The notes under the pieces were generated by a model. It searched no databases. It saw only the letters and a list, made by a program, of their open reading frames with translations, and was not told the origin of the DNA. A program made the position numbers and the translations under genes. From NCBI GenBank assembly GCA_963839475.1, contig CAWIVH010000008.1, positions 108,602 to 172,601 on the forward strand: DNA of 64,000 bases. The letters run 5' to 3'. Within the stretch, counting starts at the first letter, position 1. The number at the start of each line of letters is the position of its first letter. This document shows, piece by piece, positions 45,360 through 55,000 of this stretch. The stretch comes from CAWIVH01 sp963839475 (lineage in GTDB: Bacteria > Acidobacteriota > UBA6911).

Positions 45360-45404
45360 CTTTTAAGCAGAGGGTCGTTGGTTCGAGTCCAACACGGCTC
45401 ACCA
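45360..45404 (+). repeat. attachment-site repeat copy 2
   Basis: An exact 45-bp duplicate of 34103-34147 (anticodon loop to CCA of tRNA-Lys) without the 5' half of the tRNA, so it is not a functional tRNA gene. It separates element 1 from element 2. Confidence 0.92.
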
Positions 45405-45442
45405 GTCTTTTCAACAATTTACAGTTACTCCGTCTGGCTGAA

Positions 45443-46161
45443 TTAGCCATTTGCCCGCGTTTTGACCTTCTGCCTTCTGAGTGAAGGCGTCCAGCCTCTT
45501 TGCGGCGTCGTGAGGTCCCCTTCATTGACGATGTTATACCGCTCGAAAACCGAACGGGTTTTATGGCCTGTCAGTTTCATGGCCACGGGTTCAGGAATGC
45601 CTGCACGAATTAGATCACGACTGCTGTTCTCCTGAAATCATGAACCAGACGGCCAGGGAGACCAGCAGCCTTGCATGCGCTCTTCCAAAAGCGGCGGAAG
45701 TATCGAATCTTTGTCCCTTTCGACTTTCTCCTCCTTCGATGGAACACCCAGGGACAGATGAATCCCAGCTTTCTCAGTGCGTCGATCTTCGCTTTCTGCG
45801 CTTCGAGGGCAGCCCTCAATTTCCCGGTGAGCAGAAACATTCACACTCCATCGTTCTTCGTCGTCCCCGGCTCCAGATGCACAAAGCCAGCTTTGAAATC
45901 GACCTGCTGCCACTGGAGGTTGAGTACTTCGCTCCTCCGCCATCCGGTGATGTAGGAAAATGTCGCGACCGGCTGCAAGTCCCCAGGCAGGCGGCTGCGA
46001 ACGGTTAAAAATTGCTCCCACTCAATAAATCCCTGCCGGACATTGTTCTCCTTTAACATCGGAACGTGAGGCTTGGTCATTATCCTTCCGGCTTGTGCTG
46101 CGAGTGAGAACGTTCGTTTGATCGCAGTGAGATCCCTGTTGATTGTTCCGTTCCTCGCACC
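45443..46161 (-). pseudogene. tyrosine integrase remnant of element 2
   Basis: The readable part runs leftward from the IS edge: GARNGTINRDLTAIKRTFSLA, then WRRSEVLNLQWQQVDFKAGF with the first catalytic Arg, an in-frame stop after GTTKNDGV near 45841, then GLPGRLVHDFRRTAV with H-x-x-R. A frameshift near 45610 leads to ELTGHKTRS-like MKLTGHKTRSVFERYN with the Tyr nucleophile, and the stop at 45443 is 38 bp from att copy 2. The N-terminal ~100 residues are missing where the IS1-like element begins at 46162. It is clearly dead. Confidence 0.85.
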
Positions 46162-47365
46162 CTGGTGCTTCCGTCACCAAATGTTGGCGGCCCAACCGTA
46201 ACATGCGTGCGTGGTGTAGTTTGAGACTCAATTCCCGACGATCACTTCTACTCTCAAAAGAGTTCGGAAGCAATGAAGAGTCTCTGCTGTCCCAACAAGG
46301 GATGCACGCATACGCGAATATCCGGGGTTGGAAACATCATCCGCCACGGCTTCTATAAGACTAACTCGGGAAAGCGCCGTCGATACCGTTGCCGGATTTG
46401 CAGGAAAACCTTCTGTTTGAACATGGATACACCCTACTATCGACTCCATCACCGTCGCGCGACATTTGATGAGGTCGCCACGTTCAGCGTCGAAGGTCTG
46501 AATAAGTCCGCAATTGCTCGAATAAAGGGAATCGGCTGGAATTCTGTCGATCGCTGGCTCGAAAAGGCCGCTGACTCCTGTCGTCGATTCAATGATCGCA
46601 AAACAACGGGATTCACCGTTGCCGAGCTTCAGGCAGACGAGATTCGCACAATTGTCGCCGGCAAGGACCAGCCGATCTGGGTTTTCGCTGCGATCGAGGT
46701 CTGGTCTCGGCTTTGGCCTTCGACAGTTGTCGGGAGACGAGGTTATCGAAACATGCTGGCTGTCTTTCGAAACGTATCCAGCCGAATGAATATCGAAAAT
46801 GTTCCGCTGATCGCCACGGACGGATTCGATTTCTACGCAAAAGTAATCCGGCGCGTTTTTGGACTGGCATGTCTCTATGGTCAGGTAATCAAGACGCGCA
46901 GGAACGATCGCGTGATCAAGGTTGAGAGGAAAGAGGTGATCGGCGCCGCATGGCGGCTGGAAGAGGCCTTGCGCAACTCCGAGGATTCTTCAAAACTGAA
47001 CACGTCGTTCATTGAACGACTGAATCTCACAATCCGACAGGGCTCAGCGTATCTTCGCCGGCGGACGATCTGTCACGCGCGATGGAAGCAGCGTCTCGAG
47101 GATCATCTCGAATTGCTTCGCTGCCACTACAACTTCGTCAGGCCTCACAGGGCGCTGAGATTCGGACGGGAGGTCAGGACGCCGGCAATGCATGCGGGAT
47201 TGACCTATGGGCGGCTGACGTTCAGGGAGATCTTCTCCTCGACGATGCATTTTTTAGTGCTGCAAAATGTCACGGTCGTATTCTTCGACTCCGCCTTGTT
47301 GATCAATATGGACGATTCGCACCTTTCAATGGCAGCGTAGCAACACTGAATGGCGGAAGCACCAG
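46162..47365 (+). mobile_element. IS1-like insertion sequence
   Basis: The ends are imperfect inverted repeats of ~24 bp: CTGGTGCTTCCG (46162-46173) pairs with its reverse complement at 47354-47365, and the matching continues inward (about 19 of 24). One transposase gene lies inside. No 8-9 bp target duplication is seen, and the integrase sequence does not resume on the right side, so insertion was accompanied or followed by a deletion. Confidence 0.8.
46273..47340 (+). CDS. IS1-family-like DDE transposase
   Basis: This intact 355-residue protein begins with a zinc-ribbon (CCPNKGC, GFYKTNSGKRRRYRCRICRK), then an HTH (GLNKSAIARIKGIGWNSVDRW). The DDE catalytic residues are probably Asp in LQADEI (~116), Asp in ATDGFDFY (~180) and Glu in NTSFIERLNLTIRQG (~240). 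The C terminus contains YNFVRPHRALRFG. Unlike classical IS1 it is encoded in one frame without a programmed shift. As frame and both inverted repeats are intact it may still be active. Confidence 0.85.
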   Translation: MKSLCCPNKGCTHTRISGVGNIIRHGFYKTNSGKRRRYRCRICRKTFCLNMDTPYYRLHHRRATFDEVATFSVEGLNKSAIARIKGIGWNSVDRWLEKAADSCRRFNDRKTTGFTVAELQADEIRTIVAGKDQPIWVFAAIEVWSRLWPSTVVGRRGYRNMLAVFRNVSSRMNIENVPLIATDGFDFYAKVIRRVFGLACLYGQVIKTRRNDRVIKVERKEVIGAAWRLEEALRNSEDSSKLNTSFIERLNLTIRQGSAYLRRRTICHARWKQRLEDHLELLRCHYNFVRPHRALRFGREVRTPAMHAGLTYGRLTFREIFSSTMHFLVLQNVTVVFFDSALLINMDDSHLSMAA

Positions 47366-47921
47366 CTTGACAGCCGCAGCAGCATCCATTCCATTCTCGA
47401 GCGTCATGAAAAATGCTCTGGTTGTGTCGGTTTTCCTTACATCCGCATCAAGCGCAATGGCATGTCTATTATTAGTTTATTCTAAATAAAATAATAAGAT
47501 TGTGGAATTCGTTTCCAGTTATTCGCCCGAGACTTGTCGATAAGTCTTACGCTTTCAGCTGCCCCTCGGTGCCGAGCTCCAGATTGATTGGCCCTGTAGA
47601 GATAGACTCTCTAGACCAGATGTATATTGATTTCATTAGTTTAAAGATCATTAATGATGGTTGACCTGTGAAATTTTCAAATGGGAATGATTTTTGCTTA
47701 GATAATGGCGGCCGGAAGTGTGGCCGTTGCTCCATCGTAGCCCCATTTAGGATTCCGGTGAGGGCTTCAATGGGTGATATCCTCCATCACTCGCAATATT
47801 CTCCTCACTTACCGAGTTCATTTTCTACCGACAATATTGCCAACAATAAGGTGCAATCAGTTTGTTCTACCTCGGCCATTTATCGTTCCAGAATGCCAAT
47901 GTGGCCTACGGGGAGTCTGAA
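47366..47921. other. non-coding remnant, AT-richer
   Basis: This 556-nt stretch between the IS right end and the PEP-CTERM pseudogene is visibly richer in A and T (for example around 47465-47500 and 47620-47700). I see no gene, RNA or repeat in it; it is probably decayed element sequence. Confidence 0.4.
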
Positions 47922-48470
47922 ATGAAGAAACTAGTTTGTCTATCAATTGCGATGCTCTGGTTATTCGCATGTCCTCTGCCCGTTTTCGGGGATCCGATCA
48001 ATTCAATTTCGAGATGACGAATAAAGGCGGCAGTAACTGGTGTTATGACTACACGGTCCAGGTTCAGCGCGGATTCCTGAAGAACCAGGGATTCACAATC
48101 TATTTCGCTTACGATTTGTACGGAAGTCTTGCGTTGTCAGGATCCCAGCCGGGCTGGGATGTTATTAATCGCCGAGAGAAATGATCTATGGATCGAAAAG
48201 GTGAGCGGGATGGTATGATGCCATGGCGTCGGAAGACGCTGACCCGGCATCCTTAAGTTTCAGCGTGATATTCGAATGGGGGAAAGGTTTAACCCGGTTC
48301 CCAACCCTTCGAAATCTACAAATGGGATCCAGCCGAACCATGAGGCATCTGAGATTTTATCAACCGGAAGGACCATTCCGATAGGACCATCCGTCCCGGA
48401 GCCGGGAATGCTAGTTCTCCTGGGTTTTGGCATTGCCGGCGCATGGATAGCGGGACGACGGAAAATATAG
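47922..48470 (+). pseudogene. PEP-CTERM sorted secreted protein, frameshifted
   Basis: ATG 47922 has GGGGAG upstream and encodes a signal peptide (MKKLVCLSIAMLWLF, then PLPVFG). The frame shifts near 47990 into FNFEMTNKGGSNWCYDYTVQ and FTIYFAYDLYGSLAL, shifts again near 48170-48230 (DPASLSFSVIFEWGKGL, then FEIYKWDPAEP), and ends in the sorting tail VPEPGMLVLLGFGIAGAWIA followed by GRRKI. The tail has the VPEP motif, one membrane helix and Arg cluster recognised by an exosortase. At least three shifts make it a pseudogene. No exosortase gene is in the window. Confidence 0.75.
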
Positions 48471-49035
48471 TAAATAGGCATTGCGGCCTTGTTTTCTTCA
48501 TCCAACGGGAGACGAGACCGAAGCAGGGGCAATCGGAAGTGCGATTATGACCAGGGACGCAAAATGCATTTTGCTTGGCCGCGAACCGGCGGGGCGAGTC
48601 GATGCCGGTTGGAAGGAACTCCGGCCGGAAACAGAAACACGATGAATCTGGAAGCAGCGGTTGACCCGGCCTGTATCCTGGTGCGCGAAGCAATAATTGG
48701 CAAGTCATCGCCCCGGCTTTGAATGCCGGGTTTTCAAAGCCTCCCCGGTGTAGCGCACGTCAAATCAACCAGAATGGCGCTTAACAAAATCAAAATGCAG
48801 GACTTAGGGCGCAATTATCGAAGCGGGTTAACGAGCTCCAAGGTCGTAGTGGAGTGCGGTGCTGCTGTGGTATCCCTCGAGCTCAGGAGACAGCTTTGAT
48901 GGGAAGCGCATTCGATTCGCCGCCAGCCAAAGCCGTCCCGCGCAGCGCCTGGCCTCTCACTACAAGTGTCAAGAGGTTCTATAAGGCAACGCTGTAGAAT
49001 AACCTGGCCAATTGATAACCTTGATGGGAGGCGCC
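48471..49035. other. intergenic region before the giant gene
   Basis: This 565-nt stretch must include the promoter of the giant secreted-protein gene, but no clear -35/-10 pair stands out. Short open frames on either strand lack ribosome sites and recognisable domains. Confidence 0.35.
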
Positions 49036-52000
49036 ATGAACAGCAGGATCGGAATCGTTTTATCGATTGTAATACTTCTGCCTTTTCCCAGCATTCAAAC
49101 AATATTTCCGGCGCCTCCACCCTCGCTGACCATAGGTGACTATACTTTAACCGGTTCGGTGCGAATCACGCGCGTAGATTTCGACTATACATACAAGGCT
49201 GTCATTACCAATACCGGGCCGGCTGTAAATGATGTTCAGGCGACGCTGACCAGCTCCGATCCGAATGTGGCAGTGATTGATGGGGCGCTAAGTTTTGGGA
49301 ATGTGGCGGCCGGCGCCACCAAGGCCAGCGCAGATACCTTTACCATCCGGGTGAATCGCCTCTATCAGTTTGATGAATCCAGATTGTCGTGGGCAATTTC
49401 ATACTCAGCTGTCAACACTCCGCCTGTCGCCAATGCCGGACCCGATCAGACCGTGAAGACGAGTCAAACGGTCCAATTGAACGGCGCCGGTTCCAGCGAT
49501 GCCGATGGGAACCCCCTCACGTATGCCTGGTCCTTTGTATCGCGGCCTGCGGGCAGCACCGCCGCTTTGTCGAACCCGATCGTGGTCAATCCCACCTTCG
49601 TGGCAGACAAGTTCGGCACTTATGTGGTGCAGTTGGTTGTGAACGATGGCACGGTCAACAGCGCTCCGGACGATGTCGTGATAAGTACGCTGAATTCCGC
49701 GCCGGTGGCCAATGCAGGGCCCGATCAGACCGTGACCACTGGCCAACAGGTCCAGTTGAACGGGGCCGGTTCGAGCGACGTCGATGGCAATCCTTTGACC
49801 TATTCCTGGACCCTCATTTCCTGGCCGCCTGGCAGCTCGGCAAGCCTGTCGAATCCGAACCTGGTCAATCCCACCTTCGTGGCTGACAGGTTCGGCACCT
49901 ATGTGGTCCAGTTGGTCGTGAATGATGGCACGGTTAACAGCGCTCCGGATATGGTCTCCATATCCACTAAGAACTCCGCGCCGGTGGCCAATGCGGGACC
50001 GGACCAGACCGTAACGACGGGTCAAACGGTCCAGTTGACCGGCGCCGGTTCCAGCGATGTCGATGGCAATGCGCTCACATTTGCCTGGTCCTTTGTATCG
50101 AGGCCTGCGAGCAGCACCGCCACCCTGTCGGACCCGACATTAGTCAATCCGATCTTCGTAGCTGACAAGTTCGGCACTTATGTAATCCAGCTCATTGTAA
50201 ACGATGGCACGCTCAACAGCCTGCCGGACACAGTGCAGATAAGCACCGTGAACTCCAAGCCGGTGGCCAAGGCCGGGCCGAACCAGACGGTTCTGGTTGG
50301 AGCGACCGTGACTCTCGACGGCAGTGGTTCCAGCGATGTGGATGGCGATCCTTTGACATATAAATGGTCCTTCACCTCCAAACCTGGGGGCAGCAGTGCA
50401 AACCTGGACGATAATGCGAAGGTCAATCCAAAGTTTATTGTGGATAAGGCCGGCAGCTATGTTATTCAGCTCATCGTAAACGACGGCACCATCGACAGCA
50501 ATCCGTCCACGGTGACCATTACCACCAGCAACACCCCGCCCGTGGCTAATGCAGGGCCTGACCAGCCGGTTGTCGCCGGGGCCACTGTGAATCTCGACGG
50601 CAGCGGTTCGACGGATGTGGATGGCAATCCCCTCACGTACGCCTGGTCCTTTGTGTCGCGGCCTGCAGGAAGCAGCGCCGTTTTATCGGATCCAACAGCT
50701 CTGAAGCCAACTTTTATCGCGGATCGGCTGGGCGATTTCGTGGTTCAGCTGATTGTGAACGACGGGTTCGTAAACAGCGCGCCCGACAGTACGACCATCT
50801 CCACCACCAACTCCCAGCCTGTCGCCAAGGCCGGGCCGGATCAGACAGTTCCTCTTGGCGGCGTCGTGGTTCTTGACGGCAGTGCATCAAGCGATGCGGA
50901 TGGGCATGCACTGACCTACAGCTGGTCGCTGACGTCAAAACCATCCGACAGCAGCGCGGGTCTTTCCGGTGCCAACACGGTGTCGCCGTCATTCACCGCC
51001 GACAAGCCGGGAACTTATGTGGCACAGCTGATCGTAAACGACGGGTATGTGAACAGCGCTCCGGACACGGTTTCGATATCCACTCTGAACTCCAGGCCCG
51101 TTGCCAACGCGGGACTGCCGCAGAATGTGACCGCAGGGACGACCGTGCAGTTGGACGGCAGCGGATCCTCGGATCCGGATGGCAATCCCATCACCTATTC
51201 CTGGTCGCTGATCACCAAACCCGGGGGCAGCTCGGCTGCCATTTCCAATCCCATCATCGTTAATCCTACTTTTGGAGCGGATCTCGCCGGGGACTATGTC
51301 GCCCAGCTGATTGTGAGCGACGGCGTCCTGAACAGCGTCCCGGCGACGGTTGCGATCACGGCAAGCGAGAAGCCCGCGAGCAAAATCACGCTCACTCCTT
51401 CGCCGGGCCAGATGATTACACGAGGTACGCTGACAATGACTGTTACCCTGGATCAACTTGCTGGAACCGGCGGGCGGGTCATTGATCTCTCCAAGAGCAG
51501 CTCCCTTGTAACCATACCATCCAATGTGACTATCCTGGCAGGGCAGCTTTATGCCACTTTTGACGTTTCCTCCAGCATCCAGACCGGCGATGTCGACATC
51601 ACAGCGTCAGCATCGGGACTCACCAGCAGCACCAGCACCGTTTCGGTAGTAGCGCGGGCCTTTACCTTGTATAGCCCGTTGGTCGGCATTAATCGTACTG
51701 TCGTGGGCAGCATCACTCTTGCCCAACCCGCGCCCTCGGGAGGAATCTCCTTTGCCATGTCCGTTGCCAATACGACCGTTGCGACTATCTCACCTTCGAT
51801 CGTTACTATTGCCCAAGGGGGGTCGATTGGCAATTTTGAGCTTTCAGGCGGATCGTCCATAGCATTCACCAATATCACTGCAGATGGGACTGCGGGAGGT
51901 TACGGCAGCAAGACACTCGACATTACGGTGACTAACCGCCTGATCGATGTTCCCGGCGCGCAGGAATTGGCTCTGGGCCAGAGCGTTACCTTTCCCATCC

Positions 52001-55000
52001 TGATTGCCCCGGATGCCGCTCCTGCGGGCGGCGTGGTAATTGGCGTGACAAGCAGCAATCCTTCACTCGTGGAGGTGCTGACTCCCGTTGTCACGGTTCC
52101 CGAAGGTTCGTTCCAGGCCAATGCGACTATCCGCGCCGCCATCGGGTCAAAAGGCAGCGCCACGATAACTGCCTCCAACGCCGGTTTCGCGCCCGACATG
52201 ATGCAGGTAAGCGTTTCCGCTAATTTGAATATCGTCCAGACCTTTTCCAATTTTGCCGAAGATAAGACTGACGACCTCTTCATAGAGATCATGAGCGGTG
52301 GTATCCCGTACGCGACGCCGACCGCGGTTTCCGTGACCCTTTCATCGAGCAATCCCGCATGCGCCGCGGTTGCATCATCCATCAATGTTGCCATCGGGCA
52401 CTCACTTGGAACGGCGACCGTGAGCTACGGCGGCACCGCGACTCTGCCCTGCACCTGCATAGTGACTGCTACCTCCTCGTTATTTGGCGCCGACACAGTC
52501 GAAATTACTGTCGGCAAGACACCTGATCTTGGTGCTATGACCATAACCGATCCCTGGTATGGTGCCTATCGGGTGGGCGCGAGCCTCCAGGGTCAATTAA
52601 GGGTGACCCTCGCCACGGGCAGCCATGGCGGCATAAAGGTTCAGATCAAAAGTAGCGCTCCATCAATCGCACGCGTTGCTCCTGCGGCAACGACTCCAGG
52701 TGAACCGGTTGCAGAAATCAACGTCCCCAATGGACAAACCTATTTCGATTTTTACATGCAAGGGGTAAGGGGATCGGTGGGAGATGCGACGATCACCGCT
52801 ACATCGCCACGATTTACAGATGGCACGACAACGATCAAAGTTGTCCAACCGGTATTCCGGCTTTACAGCCTTGACAGCACCACAACCACGCTTTCGGCCG
52901 ACGATGAGTTTTATGCATATGCCGGGATTCTCAACACTTCAGGAACGGGTATTTGGTTCTGGCAACCGGTGAGCGCTGCCGGGGCGTTGCCGGTAACCTT
53001 CACCAGCAGCGTTCCTTCCGTCGGCCAGATGAAGAAGACCGGCCAGGCCGGCGCATCGGTAACGGTGGATATCCCCGTGAACCGCGAGTACACCTCAACG
53101 ACAGTTGCCTCTGGCGGCGTGGCGTTTGATCCTCTGGCGGCCGGCAGCACCATCGTTGCGGCAACGGCTCCGGGATTCAATAACGCCTGGAGTGAGGCGT
53201 CGGCGACAGTTGCCATCTCGCAGCCCGGCATGACACTTACGGATCCCTGGATTGGCGCCTATCGCGTGGGTTCGAGCCTCCAGGCGCAAATGCGACTTAC
53301 CCTGGGCGGCTCCAGTCACGGTGGCGTCACGGTGCACATCGCGAGCGGCGATGGCAACGTGTTACGGGTTGCGCCGGATGCCACCACTGCCGGAACGGCT
53401 TCTATTGATATATTCCTTGCAGACGGGACGACCTACAGGGATTTCTACATCCAGGGAGTCAGGAGCGCGACAGGCGATGTGAACGTCACGGCCACGCAGG
53501 CGCTCTTTACCAGCGCGGCTGTGACCGTTAAGGTTGTGCAGCCGGTATTCCGGCTTTACAGCCTTGACACCGCCACAACCACGCTTTCGGCCGACGATGA
53601 GTTTTATGCATATGCCGGGATTCTCAACACTTCAGGGACGGGCATATGGACCTGGCAACCGGTGAGCGCTGCCGGGGCGTTGCCGGTAACCTTCACCAGC
53701 AGCGTTCCTTCCGTCGGCCAGATGAAGAAGACCGGCCAGGCCGGCGCATCGGTGACGGTGGATATCCCCGTGAACCGCGAGTACACCTCAACGACTGTTG
53801 CCTCTGGCGGCGTGGCGTTTGATCCTCTGGCGGCCGGCAGCACCGTCGTTGCGGCAACGGCACCGGGATTCAATAACGCCTGGACTCAAGCATCGGCAAC
53901 GGTTTCCGTCTCGCAGCCCGGCATGACACTTACGGATCCATGGGTTGGCGCCTATCGCGTGGGTTCGAGCCTCCAGGCGCAAATGCGACTTACCCTGGGC
54001 GGCTCCAGTCACGGTGGCGTCACGGTGCACATCGCGAGCGGCGATGGCAACGTGTTACGGGTTGCGCCGGATGCCACCACTGCCGGAACGGCTTCTATTG
54101 ACATATTCCTTGCAAACGGGACGACCTACAGGGATTTCTACATCCAGGGAGTCAGGAGCGCAACAGGCGATGTGACCGTCACGGCCACGCAGGCGCTCTT
54201 TACCAGTGGGGCCGTGACCGCTAAGGTTGTGCAGCCGGTATTCCGGCTTTACAGCCTTGACACCGCCACAACCACGCTTTCGGCCGACGATGAGTTTTAT
54301 GCATATGCCGGGATTCTCAACACTTCAGGGACGGGCATATGGACCTGGCAACCGGTGAGCGCTGCCGGGGCGTTGCCGGTAACCTTCACCAGCAGCGTTC
54401 CTTCCGTCGGCCAAATGAAGAAGACCGGCCAGGCCGGCGCATCGGTGACGGTGGATATCCCCGTGAACCGCGAGTACACCTCAACGACTGTTGCCTCTGG
54501 CGGCGCGGCGTTTGATCCTCTGGCGGGTGGCAGCACCGTCGTTGCGGCAACGGCACCGGGATTCAATAACGCCTGGAGTGAGGCGTCGGCGACAGTTGCC
54601 ATCTCGCAGCCCGGCATGACACTTACGGATCCTTGGCTTGGCGCCTATCGCGTGGGTTCGAGTCTCCAGGCGCAAATGCGACTTACCCTGGGCGGCTCCA
54701 GTCACGGTGGCGTCACAGTTCACATCGAGAGCGGGAATGCCAACGTGTTACGGGTTGCGCCGGATGCCACCACTGCCGGAACAGCTTCTATTGACATATT
54801 CCTTGCAGACGGGACGACCTACAGGGATTTCTACATCCAGGGAGTCAGGAGCGCGACAGGCGATGTAACCGTCACGGCCACACAAGCGCTCTTTACCAGC
54901 GCGGCTGTGACCGTTAAGGTTGTGCAGCCGGTATTCCGGCTTTACAGCCTTGACACCACCACAACCACGCTTTCGGCCGACGATGAGTTTTATGCATATG

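Larger units (their letters stand above)
34148..45404. mobile_element. integrated element 1: decaying prophage or phage satellite (11.3 kb)
   Basis: Bounded by att copies 1 and 2. Nearly all genes read leftward: integrase, two small genes, AlpA-like excisionase, replication ATPase, Nu1-like small terminase, M41-like peptidase, structural-type genes, tape measure and two small genes. No large terminase, portal, capsid, head-maturation protease or lysis gene is seen, so it cannot be a complete phage. At least eight frameshifts occur in its genes, whereas the flanking chromosome is intact. Confidence 0.85.

Noticed and set aside
45360..45404. Second and third tRNA-Lys-like sequences as functional tRNA genes
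   Set aside because: Both copies (also 57142-57186) lack the 5' acceptor strand, D-arm and 5' anticodon stem.
46150..47375. Target-site duplication for the IS1-like element
   Set aside because: The 8-10 bases outside the two inverted repeats do not match.
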